The notes beneath the pieces were generated by a model. That model searched no databases. It had not been told where the DNA came from and was given only the letters and a program-made list of their open reading frames with translations. DNA of 64,000 bases, taken from the NCBI GenBank assembly GCA_014238155.1, contig JABABQ010000032.1, forward strand, positions 108,074 to 172,073, in the 5' to 3' direction. Made by a program: the position numbers and the translations under genes. Source of the stretch: Rhizobiaceae bacterium. GTDB taxonomy: Bacteria > Pseudomonadota > Alphaproteobacteria > Rhizobiales > Rhizobiaceae. Shown in pieces: positions 53,301 to 60,561 of the stretch (position 1 is its first letter; each line of letters begins with the position of its first letter).

Positions 53301-55392
53301 CCGCTCCGATGGTGATTGATGCAGAGTCGGAGTCCAGCGCTCCGATGATCGTCAGGCCGGAGCCCTGTGGATCGGAATCATTAGACAGCAACCCGGTCGC
53401 TACATTGGTGATGATTGATGTGTCTTCATCTTCCGCATAGACATTCGTCCCGGCCACCGGGTTTGCCCCGGCGGTTGCAAATTGAACGGTGGTTTGCGCA
53501 ACATCAGATGTGATAACGCCGTCATAGATGGTAAATTCAAATATCCGGTCGGTGACCTGATCAAAACTTCCGTCCGGGTTGCCATTTGAGTAAGATATTG
53601 ATTGCAATGCGGTTTCGTAGTTGGATATTACCGCTGTCCCAGTGAGCTGCAGAATCCGTTCGGTACCCGTATCAGTATAGCCTGCAGCAATACCAAGCGC
53701 TCCCAACAATACTGGATCGTAGTTAATCACGTCACCAGCGGAAGCATTAGTCAGTGTCACCGTCGCATTGCTCAGGAACTGGCTATCGAGGTCATATATG
53801 GACAGATCAATGTCGGTCAGCGTTAACGGCACATCATCGTCCGTTCCCATCTGCGACCCGTTGATATAGGTGGTCAGGTAGTCCTCTCCGGCAGCCGCAC
53901 CATTGAGATCAATCAACTGGGTTTTGGTCGTGACCGGTGTTGGAAAAGCGGACATGTCACGGTCGCCGTCCATGTCGAAATTTGTGATCAGCGTGCGCGA
54001 CGTATAGGTGACGACAAATTGATTGGCGCTGGCCCAGGAAAGACCAAGGTCAGAGCCAACGGCTCCGGTTCCCAATTGTGTTCCTGTGGCGGTTAGTCCT
54101 TCAAACCCACTGCCAACCTGCAGGTCGCTGCCAATATTGACGGTGTGAGAAACTATTTCTTCCGATTCCACAGCGACGGTTTCACGGGTATCAGGAGTTC
54201 CGGCCAGCCCTTCAATATCCTTAAAAATCAAGTTGAATTGCTCTGGCGGTGCAAGGGTTTCAGTCCCCGCCTCGTAGATCGCCCAACGCACCACGACGCT
54301 GCCCACTTCGAGGATATCCTGACCTCCAGCTGATCCCACGACATTGCCGATATTGGTCACGACCACACGGAAATCATCCAGGGAACCATCTGTTGAAGCA
54401 ACGGATTCAAATGTTGCTGACATGCCGTCGGTCATACCGATCAATGTCGCACGAATATCGTAAGTCTGGATCGGACCGCCACCTGGATCAAGAGTGACTG
54501 CATCACTCCAGGTAGCGGTCGTATTGATGGTGCCAACAATGCCATCATCGAGATGGCCGATGGTTGGATCCGCCGCCGTCTGCAATTCATAGCCCGGCAA
54601 AATACCCTGCCAATCCGGCAGCGTGAAGGAGCGGGCATCGACTTGGCCGTGCATAACCTCAAGGTCCCAGTCACCGGACAGAGATTCAGATCCCGTCAGA
54701 TCGTCTGAAGCTGCAATATCGGCGCCGGTAGCAGAAGCGAGCAGACCAGCGGCTTGTTTGCCGATGTCCCCTTCACCAAAGTTACAACCATATATCAAAA
54801 TGTCGCCGTTCTCCCCCAAAGCTGCACCAATCTGGCCCAGCGCATCGGCGTAGGTGTCGGCAATGGAAGATGCATTCAGTAGCGTGCTACCCAGTTGCAA
54901 TGTGCCCTGTGTGCCGTGAGAAAAGATGTGAACGGCGTCGTAACCGCCAGAATCTGCTAGAATGTCAGCAATCTGCTGAACTCCATCAGTGTCTGGATTA
55001 ATGACATGGATGCTGACGCCAGGTTCAAGAGACGCGATCAACCCTTCGCGGTCTTCAATCGCGGCGTCTACAAAGACAATTTCGCGGTCTGTTCGGCGGG
55101 GTGTTGCAGAGAGACTTTCTGCAACCTCGTCTTCCCCGTCACTGACAATTGACGGACCTTCCGTTTCATTCCTGTTAGAATCCTCACCGTCTGCAGGCTG
55201 CGGATATTCTAAATAATCATCGGCCAACTGGCTGTGGGCAGCCTGACCGGCAATGTCGAGTGCGGTTTCAGCGGCGGCGGCATCCAACAATATGCGAGGT
55301 TCAAGCACCCGCATGAGCAATTTGCCCTTTTCAGAGTCTACCGGCGCGTCAGCAGGTTCTCGATTGAATATCGAGTGAAACGATCCAGCCAT
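44350..55392 (-). CDS. Giant LEPR-XLL / DUF4347 cadherin-like surface protein
   Basis: A 3,680-residue acidic protein with no Sec signal. Residues 30-42 hold an LEPRILLDAAAAE motif (LEPR-XLL). A DUF4347 domain follows at about 105-265, with HIFSHG (H157) and IYGCN (C202). Further: a first tandem-95/cadherin-like module near 640, a Calx-beta-like segment near 1100, a nidogen-like domain near 1190-1340 (FVSSNGYLTFG, APFWDD), then alternating modules to about 3120 and three He_PIG/CADG-type cadherin domains (3130-3405). The last 275 residues are unique. No RTX nonapeptides are seen. ATG at 55392 gives MAGSFHSIF; the frame is open 28 codons further. Probably the substrate of the export genes just downstream. 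Confidence 0.9.
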   Translation of the reverse strand: MAGSFHSIFNREPADAPVDSEKGKLLMRVLEPRILLDAAAAETALDIAGQAAHSQLADDYLEYPQPADGEDSNRNETEGPSIVSDGEDEVAESLSATPRRTDREIVFVDAAIEDREGLIASLEPGVSIHVINPDTDGVQQIADILADSGGYDAVHIFSHGTQGTLQLGSTLLNASSIADTYADALGQIGAALGENGDILIYGCNFGEGDIGKQAAGLLASATGADIAASDDLTGSESLSGDWDLEVMHGQVDARSFTLPDWQGILPGYELQTAADPTIGHLDDGIVGTINTTATWSDAVTLDPGGGPIQTYDIRATLIGMTDGMSATFESVASTDGSLDDFRVVVTNIGNVVGSAGGQDILEVGSVVVRWAIYEAGTETLAPPEQFNLIFKDIEGLAGTPDTRETVAVESEEIVSHTVNIGSDLQVGSGFEGLTATGTQLGTGAVGSDLGLSWASANQFVVTYTSRTLITNFDMDGDRDMSAFPTPVTTKTQLIDLNGAAAGEDYLTTYINGSQMGTDDDVPLTLTDIDLSIYDLDSQFLSNATVTLTNASAGDVINYDPVLLGALGIAAGYTDTGTERILQLTGTAVISNYETALQSISYSNGNPDGSFDQVTDRIFEFTIYDGVITSDVAQTTVQFATAGANPVAGTNVYAEDEDTSIITNVATGLLSNDSDPQGSGLTIIGALDSDSASITIGAAHTTPSGASLTLNANGSFTYIPALHYSGNESITYSISDGINSSSGFATFDIQPVIDAVTLTVIQPDDLSDEDVSSATIDVSSLSDDPSEEQIVLATNIPNGVILTDGVFSFTAEDGLFEVDITEWDRTQLRVLPVQNSDQDIDIVFVTENFEIDGSMSFDSQTVTFRVDAVADVPILIVEQAFAGIDENVPLGDTISVDLFDTDGSEEITDITISGIPAGAQMIVDSGPLTITGGSVSFGIIDLPGLIFSPPITGVDTVYNLTVSATATEVSAENGVQLLSATRFGVGLTIELNDADNPVVAVDDTASTFAGESVSIYVLDNDFIPDGAPLVTHINGVAIDTVTPVVLVGGEGTVELSPFGYLVFHASNSFAGEVKFNYTAQDADLSTDTGIVTVKVEPRWRLSSVASVVEGSDARFTLEIEGGVAQGDVISAEVILEEGTTTAADHATLVDAINDSIANLGQTDFSFDGTDITYTAPATNYSSQYVAAAGTFIDISATGNALNLGDDGITGRSIGFNFDFYADSFSSVFVSSNGYLTFGSPGADANNASLDGTALSGRPVIAPFWDDLNAGGGNIYVETIGAIEGQRQFVIQWEGIENASDGAGTGSFQVVLDEAGSKITFNYRDIIFDGVGDNGAGATVGLQSPDGIADEYSHNVGGNIIDGDSIIFTREANVGVELYIDIPIVDDPNFEDVEDFGLRIVSSFNSAIGVDNTSVTIAVSDNSAPLAVDDSVTTAETSTALINVITNPGGLDSDPEGHALQISELDGVVITGGTAVTLASGATVGVNPNGALTYNPNGAFAYLADGEPAVDTFTYRVVDAYGTESATPATVTVNIVGENQTAVIDLEDDGTTSATTFSITYGPLETTMSITAPDAVIVDVDDTELSLLTITLAGFVQAGNEKIRIGGVVVDYGTALSTTVSQGGTLFRLIYDGANDIQITNNFGPEFSVIDIQSFIRALAYQNDSADDTRGTRTLTFVATDDDGPGAAAVTEIYVVGNNVAPVAGADGIPTPYDVVEDASIMITTAELMLNDSDVDLNPLDIIAVNGGANGNAVLDGFGNITFTPNADFTGLTFFTYTLDDGEGGQDTGTVHINVTPVNDAPRVDLNGLQPGIDNAIIYVENDPSTSMFLLTGTLIDVDHANLTGADVVMTGGQIDDVFTFGALPAGITATLVPAEAATGLTAPSTVTIQFFGTASVADYETALRSVGFLNLSDLPETSTRTVTVSATDGLATSLIASATIDVQRVNDIPDTLDDGLFTFDEDTSITIAPATLLANDSDKDGDVLTITSVQSPVNGSIITDGFGDFVFTSNSNYFGPASFTYTVDDGAGGTRTEIVNLMVTSVNDQPVITLDTGSGDGNYAFTYTENDPATDIVSASLVLQDVDHANLNSASVVLTNGQIGDILEHGSMPAGITATVVPATALTSTGSITVTLSGTASLAEYEAALKLVTYRSLTDALSTIPRILSISVNDGIDDSNVGTTTVTAIAVNDAPVAVDNALTLNEDTPRIILPAELLSNDNDPDLDVMTITSVQSPVNGTVILNGDSTITFTPSANFFGPASFTYTIDDGNGAQDTATVNLTINPVNDPSVVDLDTSVGGSGYSTAFVENASAVAIVDPSIQITDVDHTSLTGASITLTNGQTGDQMLVGALPGGILSSISPSGALTSAGTVTVTLSGGATLADYETALLAITYISISDDPGNVVRSIDITVSDGVSTSTVASSTIAVTPVNDDPVAGADGAYTFNEDTNFVIGEALLLANDSDIENDSLSVQSVHTAVNGTVSLAGGSVTFIPNLDYFGPASFDYTVDDGNGGTDTTTVSLIITAVNDAPAVDLDAGAAGTTYVTSYIENAAAIGVVDPSVFISDVDGTNYTGVTLNLTNGQAGDFLNVSGLPAGISAVVTPATGLAVAGSINVQLTGSANAIDYQTALQAITFESFSDSPGAAVRTISVIASDGLNDSVASLTTINVMPVNDIPVALPDGTFSFNEDEVFTLPQATLLANDSDADGDTLIINSVQAAVNGSVILDGGGNVVFTPTPAYSGTASFTYTAMDPSGATDTTTVNLNILILNDAPIVDLDFSAAGSGFTTAYTENAAAISIVDGDVSITDEDNVTAASATVTLTNGQVGDLLQAGPLPGSITASIVPSTALTVPGSITISLSGIASLADYQIAFRALTYFSTSEDPSTVNRNIEFVVNDGEDDSIVTATTIAVTPVNDAPMAVDDGVPVAIVVTEDVPATFNPVASNDFDFEGDTLTITQIDGNAVAPGGFVNLGLGRVDLAPDGTTLTYAPPLNYFGPVAFSYTISDGVLTDTAAINLDVQPVNDAPVAVDDGPVVLVEDAFVFFDPVLANDSDVEGDTLLIQLIDGQSIMPTGSVTIASGTITLGADGRTLEYVPNADFNGPAIVSYVIHDGQTTATANVTFDVTAVDDPITLVTTPPDVTFNDSDIISLPMAGFFDDPDGDALVYSASGLPTGITIDSGSGVISGALDSSASQTGPYVISVSVDDGVSSVVFTGFSISVLNIAPVAAADQTVAINEGEALNLDMSAQFSDADNDAITYTATGLPTWAGIDPVSGVISGTVPPDASLGGAFVVTVSADDGDGGVASVDMTIDPRNVAPVATASIDDIRVRETELVDIDVGTLFVDGGLDSDLITLSVTGLPAGVSFDPILARISGVVAAGASAQMTNLINITADDGQGGTAQVQFNILVINDSLIEVESPFATFDDLIEFEPIDETQDDQINDPLTTVIDDIAELNGTTSLDRSTGIILSTIEGIEPLQEATLSGSDAGIPDQVDAMDRMANSTDWLRDSGHQGNGDWSVAGTFGYMALTDGIILEGDVHRDERLQRLTIQAENRQGALYIELDNQLDPQRDGRTVTTTFFYDGSEQLPDWMKLVREGFISATPPQDISEISLQVAIILDTGNELNKHVVIDVTSGAVIDVENSPDDLPVAEREPEDSETTDSQPPELNLGDIRGSINLHDQQG
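46990..50010 (-). repeat. Tandem A-B supermodules with about 241-residue period
   Basis: Within the giant gene, alternating A modules (A-x-D-G...FNEDT) and B modules (VDLD...Y-x-ENA...LTNGQ-x-GD...LSG-x-A-x-L-x-DYE) repeat. The codon before the ND that opens successive B modules lies at 50007, 49272, 48549, 47826 and 47100, which is 735, 723, 723 and 726 bases apart. The protein copies are similar but clearly diverged in DNA. Confidence 0.8.
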
Positions 55393-55672
55393 CTCAATTC
55401 CAACCCTCGCCCAGGTGACACACATTCGCCCAACAGAAGCGCAAAATCGCACGCGCTCGCCGTGATCAACCCGCACAATGCAAGAGTTATGGTTAGAAAG
55501 CCCTTAACATCTGTGCACTTTGTTGTTGCTTGGTAACCGAATAACGCAGGCAAAATCTGTAATTTCACTCAATATTGTTGTAAATTTGCTGCTGAATGTC
55601 CTTTGACCGGGATGCCACGACGTGTAGCGTAATTAGTGCCGCACCTTCACGATCCAGCCGTTCGGGGGTGTT

Positions 55673-56200
55673 ATGAAACGAGTTATGATCGTCGGACAAC
55701 CGGGATCTGGTAAATCCACCTTGGCCTGCAGGTTAGGGGAGCGAACCGGGCTACCGGTAGTCCATATTGACCACATCCACTGGAAACCCGGCTGGATTGA
55801 ACGCGAAAACTCGGAAAAAGCCGTGCTGTGCCGCAAAGTCCACCAGCGTGAGGAATGGATATTCGAAGGTGGGCATTCTGCAACCTGGCCCGAGCGCTTG
55901 CACCGCTGTGACACCATAATCTGGCTTGATTTTCCAATCTGGCTCAGATTATGGCGTGTGATAAATCGTACGCTGCGCAACCATGGCGAAAACAGGCCCG
56001 ATCTGCCTGATAATTGTCCAGAACGATTCAGGAGTGAGTTCTACCTGTGGATCTGGCAGACACGTCATTTTGCCCGCGCAAAGATGTGCAAATTATTTTA
56101 CACCGCCAGCAGGCACAAGCGGCGGGTCAAATTGACAAATGCGCACCAAGTGTCCCGGTTCCTGAATCAACTGGAAGACGTACAATCGTCTTTCGACTAA
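55673..56200 (+). CDS. FlaR-like P-loop nucleotide kinase
   Basis: A 175-residue AAA/adenylate-kinase-like protein. Walker A is GQPGSGKST; the following VVHIDHIHWKPGWIERE with its DxxxW is typical of the FlaR/topology-modulation subgroup, as is EEWIFEGGHSATWPERLHRCDTIIWLDFPIWLRLWRV. The real substrate of this subgroup is unknown. It is divergent from the giant gene, the 280 bases between them holding no other gene, and ends one base before the stop of tdk on the other strand. Confidence 0.85.
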   Translation: MKRVMIVGQPGSGKSTLACRLGERTGLPVVHIDHIHWKPGWIERENSEKAVLCRKVHQREEWIFEGGHSATWPERLHRCDTIIWLDFPIWLRLWRVINRTLRNHGENRPDLPDNCPERFRSEFYLWIWQTRHFARAKMCKLFYTASRHKRRVKLTNAHQVSRFLNQLEDVQSSFD

Positions 56201-56201
56201 A

Positions 56202-56807
56202 TCACAAAAACATCTTCAGCTGGTTGTTGGGGCCAATATCGCGGTCTTCCCAGTGGCGACGGCACAGGGAGACATAGCTTTCCTCACCTCCAATGGCCAC
56301 CTGATCTCCTTCCTCCAGAACCCGACCGGCCTCATCCAGCCGTACCACCATCGTCGCTTTGCGCCCGCACCAACAGATGGTGCGGATTTCGCGCAGGGAA
56401 TCGGCCAGCGCCAGTAATTGCGCACTGCCGGGAAACATCTTGCCCTGAAAATCGGTGCGCAGACCGTAACACATGACAGGAATGCCCAACCGGTCAGCAA
56501 CTCGGCACAATTGCCAGACCTGGTCGGCGCTGAGAAATTGCGCCTCGTCTACCAATACACAATTTAAACTCTGCACTTCATGACGTTCGTTGATCCGCTT
56601 ATAAAGATCGTCTCCCTTGGCGAAAGTTTCCGCATTTGCTTCAAGACCGATGCGCGAACTTATGACGCCAATGCCGCTTCGATCATCCAGATCGGCGGTC
56701 AAAAGCAGAGTATTCATGCCCCGCTCGCGGTAATTGTGGGAAGCCTGCAGCAAGACCGTCGACTTGCCTGCATTCATCGCCGAATAGTTGAAATAGACTT
56801 TCGCCAC
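56202..56807 (-). CDS. tdk: Thymidine kinase
   Basis: A 201-residue type II thymidine kinase (thymidine + ATP to dTMP). P-loop FNYSAMNAGKSTVLLQ, DEAQFL motif with the catalytic Glu nearby, LRTDFQGKMFPGS lasso region, and a structural zinc formed by CWCGRKATM with a later SLCRRHW. The length is standard. Converges with the FlaR-like gene. The 96-base gap to the DUF971 gene shows nothing notable. Confidence 0.96.
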   Translation of the reverse strand: MAKVYFNYSAMNAGKSTVLLQASHNYRERGMNTLLLTADLDDRSGIGVISSRIGLEANAETFAKGDDLYKRINERHEVQSLNCVLVDEAQFLSADQVWQLCRVADRLGIPVMCYGLRTDFQGKMFPGSAQLLALADSLREIRTICWCGRKATMVVRLDEAGRVLEEGDQVAIGGEESYVSLCRRHWEDRDIGPNNQLKMFL

Positions 56808-56903
56808 TCTAAGACCGCCAGTTCTTGCACTCCGACAGATGTAGACGTGTCGGCGTACCCAGCCAACAGCCCAGCGTTTTCGTCCACAGCACGCAACCGC
56901 CTG

Positions 56904-57251
56904 CTATCTGCTGAGGCCTTGATCGGCAAGCTTCTGCAGATAAGTGGCCATCAGCGCATCCGACTGTCTGCCGAGCCGGTGCAGAATATCCCAGGAATAA
57001 ATGCCGGTATCATGCATATCGTCAAATAGTATCCGTACCGCGTAGTTCCCTACCGGTTCAATTTTGATCATTCCTACATCGCGCTTACCGGGAATGATTT
57101 TTTTCTGGCTTGGGTCATGGCCCTGAACTTCTGCGGATGGGGATTCAACCCGCAATAATTCGGCCGATATTTCAAACCGTTCTCCCGTGTCAAAGGTGAC
57201 GGTGAGCGATTTTTTATCTTTTGACACGCGCAGTTCTGTTGGGACGGGCAA
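56904..57251 (-). CDS. DUF971 domain protein
   Basis: A 115-residue DUF971 (GBBH-like N-terminal) protein. The pattern is complete: LRVSKDKKSLTVTFDTGERFEISAELLRVESPSAEVQGHD at the start, then KIEPVGNYAVRILFDDMHDTGIYSWDILHRLG. The family often sits with Fe-S carrier or gamma-butyrobetaine hydroxylase domains and is tied to Fe-S protein maturation, but the mechanism is not settled. It diverges from the glycerate kinase gene. Confidence 0.9.
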   Translation of the reverse strand: MPVPTELRVSKDKKSLTVTFDTGERFEISAELLRVESPSAEVQGHDPSQKKIIPGKRDVGMIKIEPVGNYAVRILFDDMHDTGIYSWDILHRLGRQSDALMATYLQKLADQGLSR

Positions 57252-57326
57252 GCGGCTATTCCAATTAGGGTGCTAATTTCGTATGAAGCATTGTCAGCCA
57301 TCCAGCCACAATGTGAAAGCCCATTT

Positions 57327-58595
57327 GTGTCTCAATCATTAAAAGACTCAGAAGTTTCTAAATATTTGAATTCGCTTTTCTCCCGTGCAATTGCAGCAGC
57401 GGATCCGGCCCAATATCTGGCTCAGCATTTACCGAAGCCACCCAGGGGCCGTACACTGCTGGTCGCTGCAGGCAAGGCAGCTGCCTCGATGGCACGAGCC
57501 ACCGAATTGGCATGGCCCGCCGGTGCACCGCTTTCCGGCACTGCCCTGACCCGTTATGGCCACGGCATGGCATGTGAACGGATCGAGGTGATTGAAGCGG
57601 CGCATCCCGTGCCCGACAATCGTGGCCATGAAGCGGCTCAATCGCTGATAAAGCAGGTCCAGGAACTGGATGTTGATGATTTGTTGCTTTGCCTGATATC
57701 CGGTGGAGGATCGGCTCTGTTGGCGCTACCGGCCGACGGCATTTCACTGGACGACAAGAAGGCAATAAACCGCGCTCTGCTGATGAGCGGGGCCCCAATC
57801 GGCGAAATGAATACGGTGCGCAAACACCTCTCGGCAATCAAAGGCGGCCGACTTGCCCAAGCCGCAGCTCCTGCCAAAATCCTCACTTTGGCCATATCCG
57901 ATGTGCCATTTGATGATCCCAGCACTATCGCCTCGGGACCGACCGTCCCTGATCCAACCAGCGTTGCCGACGCCGTTGAGCTGCTTAAACGCTATGACAT
58001 TGAGCTCCCCGAATCGATCCGCGCCCATTTGGAGGGTGGCACTTGTGAAACACCCAAACCGGGAGATCCGGCATTTGACCGTTCCGAATTCATGATGGTA
58101 TCGCGCCCCGCCGACATGCTGGACGCGATGGTGATGTCGTGCCGCGCGGACGGTCATGAAGTTGTGAGCCTGGGAGCCGATATTGAAGGTGAAGCAAGTG
58201 AGGTAGCCTTCGAGCACGCGGCAATGGCTCTTGTTGGTAAAAATCAGCTCATCCTGTCAGGGGGCGAAACCACAGTCACCGTCGAGCAGGACCAACCCTG
58301 CGGCCGCGGTGGGCGAAACTGCGAATATTTGCTCGCCCTCGCCATTGCTCTCAATTCAGCACCGGGCATCTATGCCTTGGCTGCTGATACCGATGGCATT
58401 GACGGCAGCGAAGATAATGCAGGCGCTGTCATCACTCCCGACACGCTTTCACGGGCAAAAGCAGCTGGTCTTGATGCAAAGGCAATGTTGGACGTTCACG
58501 ACGCTTACACATTTTTTGAAAAACTGGGCGACCTGATTGTCACTGGCCCTACGCGCACCAACGTCAATGATTTTCGCGCGATCTGGGTGAGTTAG
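57327..58595 (+). CDS. Glycerate 2-kinase, MOFRL family
   Basis: A 422-residue kinase that phosphorylates D-glycerate to 2-phosphoglycerate. N-terminal domain with RTLLVAAGKAAASMARA and CLISGGGSALLALPADG; SAIKGGRLAQAAAPAKILTLAISDVPFDDPSTIASGPTVPDPT; C-terminal MOFRL domain from LILSGGETTVTVEQDQPCGRGGRNCEYLLALAIAL through LAADTDGIDGSEDNAGAVI. The GTG at 57327 (VSQSLKDSE) gives normal length; a GTG at 57270 would add 19 residues. No strong ribosome site marks either. Confidence 0.92.
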   Translation: MSQSLKDSEVSKYLNSLFSRAIAAADPAQYLAQHLPKPPRGRTLLVAAGKAAASMARATELAWPAGAPLSGTALTRYGHGMACERIEVIEAAHPVPDNRGHEAAQSLIKQVQELDVDDLLLCLISGGGSALLALPADGISLDDKKAINRALLMSGAPIGEMNTVRKHLSAIKGGRLAQAAAPAKILTLAISDVPFDDPSTIASGPTVPDPTSVADAVELLKRYDIELPESIRAHLEGGTCETPKPGDPAFDRSEFMMVSRPADMLDAMVMSCRADGHEVVSLGADIEGEASEVAFEHAAMALVGKNQLILSGGETTVTVEQDQPCGRGGRNCEYLLALAIALNSAPGIYALAADTDGIDGSEDNAGAVITPDTLSRAKAAGLDAKAMLDVHDAYTFFEKLGDLIVTGPTRTNVNDFRAIWVS

Positions 58596-58673
58596 CAGCG
58601 CAAATAGGTTGGCAGCGGAATTCGAAGTGGCGAATGGTCGATGGGGGCAAACGCCAAATCAACGAGGTGGGAA

Positions 58674-59468
58674 ATGCTTCATCATGTCAAAGTCGGAAAC
58701 GGCACACCTGTTTTAATCCTGCACGGATCCCGGTTGGATCACCGCCACATGATGGAATCTCTGGAGCCTGTATTTTCCGAACGGCGCGATTGGCAACGTA
58801 TCTATGTGGACTTGCCCGGCCACGGAAAAAGCCCTGCGCGCAGCGACATACAAACTCAGGACGATCTACTCGCTTCGGTCGTAGACTTCGCTGCAGCGGT
58901 TCTTCCCGGTCAGCGATTTGCCATCGTCGGAGAATCCCGTGGAAGCTATCTCGCACGAGGATTCGTACATTTGCGTCCCGAATTGGTAACCGGGGTCATG
59001 CTGATCGCCCCTGGTGGCAGTCCGACTGCCGACCCGGATCGGTTACCGTCTCATCAGGTCTTGCAACCTGACCCAACGCTGCGCCCTTCCCTGCATGAGC
59101 GCGAAATGGGTATGTTTGATACATTTATGGTGGTGCAAAACTGGGAGATTATTGAAAAGTCCCGGCGCAGTAAAATCCCGGCCTTTGAACTGTGGGACGA
59201 GACGCAGGAAGCCCGAATCGCCGAGGCCTTTGATTTTGCCCATGACGGGCGTGGCGAAACATCGAAATTCGAGGGACCAAGCCTTATCATCGCCGGTCGA
59301 CAGGACAGCATGTCCGGCTATCTGGACGCGGTTGACCTGTTGCCGCAATTTCCCCGCGCAAGTCTGGCCACTCTAGATTCTGCGGGGCATGGACTGGCAT
59401 GGGAACGTCCGGAACTGTTCAATGAATTGCTACGTGATTGGCTCGATCGATTGACTTTGGCAGGCTAG
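58674..59468 (+). CDS. Alpha/beta-fold hydrolase
   Basis: A 264-residue alpha/beta hydrolase. Oxyanion LHGSRLDHRHM near the start, nucleophile elbow GESRGSYLA with Ser, Asp in AGRQDSMSGYLDA and His in DSAGHGLAW: a complete Ser-Asp-His triad. The elbow differs from the usual GxSxG by Arg after the Ser. The ATG at 58674 is chosen for the GAGGTGG upstream; an ATG at 58641 has no such site. It starts 79 bases after the glycerate kinase gene, same direction. Substrate unknown. Confidence 0.87.
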   Translation: MLHHVKVGNGTPVLILHGSRLDHRHMMESLEPVFSERRDWQRIYVDLPGHGKSPARSDIQTQDDLLASVVDFAAAVLPGQRFAIVGESRGSYLARGFVHLRPELVTGVMLIAPGGSPTADPDRLPSHQVLQPDPTLRPSLHEREMGMFDTFMVVQNWEIIEKSRRSKIPAFELWDETQEARIAEAFDFAHDGRGETSKFEGPSLIIAGRQDSMSGYLDAVDLLPQFPRASLATLDSAGHGLAWERPELFNELLRDWLDRLTLAG

Positions 59469-59501
59469 ATTTGCCCTGCGCATCCAGCGATGACCCCAAT
59501 C

Positions 59502-59957
59502 TCACTCAACGATGCCACAAGTGGAATCGCCGACATTTTCGCACACTTTCACCCTGTGAATTTCGCTTTCCTGATCATCTTCCCAAACCACCTGTACCGC
59601 CGCCCATTGAGCGGTGCCGAGCGGCATGGATTTGTATATCCGGTTTTCAACGACTTCGCTGTCTCCCATGCTGAAAGGAGTCGCTTTATTGCATTCGACC
59701 AATTCAACGCGCTGATCGAGCGCGTCAGAATTGATTGAGTAACGGATTTCCTTCAGGCGGCAATGTAGTACCTGCAATGCAGTGAAATAGATTATCTGCC
59801 GTCCGCTGAAATTGCGAAACTTTACCCAACCAGTTGAATTGTTGGCGTTCAGCATTGCTTCATACAGCGATCGGGGAGGCAACGTTTGTCCAACGGCAGC
59901 AGTGACATGGCAGATCAGCAAGAACGAGGCCAATGTAGTGGCAATAATGGGCCGCAT
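59502..59957 (-). CDS. Secreted hypothetical protein
   Basis: A 151-residue protein not recognised. Signal peptide at residues 1-23 (MRPIIATTLASFLLICHVTAAVG), GGGAGGAATTC-type ribosome site upstream (GGGAGG, six bases before the ATG). The mature part is beta-rich with four Cys (LHCRLKEIRY, VECNK, KVCENV, TCGIVE), probably two disulfides in the periplasm. The frame extends to 60029 without a better start. It converges on the alpha/beta hydrolase gene and has no related neighbour. Confidence 0.7.
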   Translation of the reverse strand: MRPIIATTLASFLLICHVTAAVGQTLPPRSLYEAMLNANNSTGWVKFRNFSGRQIIYFTALQVLHCRLKEIRYSINSDALDQRVELVECNKATPFSMGDSEVVENRIYKSMPLGTAQWAAVQVVWEDDQESEIHRVKVCENVGDSTCGIVE

Positions 59958-60083
59958 GAATTCCTCCCGGCAATTGGTGGCCCGGTATGATTGTGGGCGC
60001 TCCTGCAACAAGACTGCAGATAAATTCAATATTGATCAAGTTTAGAGCGTTGATGCCACAGTTAAGAACTCTTTTTCCAGACC

Positions 60084-60551
60084 CTATTCCTGCAACATCA
60101 GTTTCATGCCGTGATGGGTGGTTTGGAACCCAAGATCTTGATAAAACTTGCGGGTTTTTTCGCGTTTCACATCAGTGGTAAGTTGCACCAGAAAACAGCC
60201 CCGGTCACGGCAGATTTGAATGGCTTGCTTCATCAATTCGGTGCCAATGCCCTGTCCCCGCAAACTGGAATCCACCCGAACACTTTCGACTTGACCCCGC
60301 ACACTACCCAACCGCGACAAATAGGGGATGAAAGTGATTTGTAAGTAGCCAAGCAACACGCCCTGCCGCTCGACAACCAGCATATGCTGATTTTCATCCC
60401 CATCGATGGCGGCAAAAGCTGAAGTATATCTTGCATTCAGGGGCAGTGACGCATCTTCGCGCAGCCGTCCTAATTCATCATCGGCAAACATTGCGACAAT
60501 GGATTCAAGATCGTTCCGGCGCGCCCGGCGAAATTGCAACGGCTGTCCCAT
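60084..60551 (-). CDS. GNAT-family N-acetyltransferase
   Basis: A 155-residue GNAT. Acetyl-CoA loop LRGQGIGTELMKQAIQICRDRGCFLVQLTTDVKREKTRKFYQDLGFQTTHHGMKL is complete, and the preceding strand reads GQVESVRVDSS. The start region FRRARRNDLESIVAMFADDELG is typical. Substrate not determinable. It lies ten bases downstream of the acyl-CoA dehydrogenase gene in the same direction and is probably co-transcribed. Confidence 0.9.
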   Translation of the reverse strand: MGQPLQFRRARRNDLESIVAMFADDELGRLREDASLPLNARYTSAFAAIDGDENQHMLVVERQGVLLGYLQITFIPYLSRLGSVRGQVESVRVDSSLRGQGIGTELMKQAIQICRDRGCFLVQLTTDVKREKTRKFYQDLGFQTTHHGMKLMLQE

Positions 60552-60561
60552 CGGCCTTCAA

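Noticed and set aside
44350..55392. Classical RTX adhesin secreted by a LapB-type ABC transporter
   Set aside because: No GGxGxD nonapeptide repeats were found at the C-terminus and no ABC transporter gene is present in the window.
55393..55476. Giant protein start 28 codons earlier
   Set aside because: The extra segment is Cys- and Arg-rich, unlike the acidic protein, and the LEPR-XLL motif is normally near residue 30, as it is from 55392.
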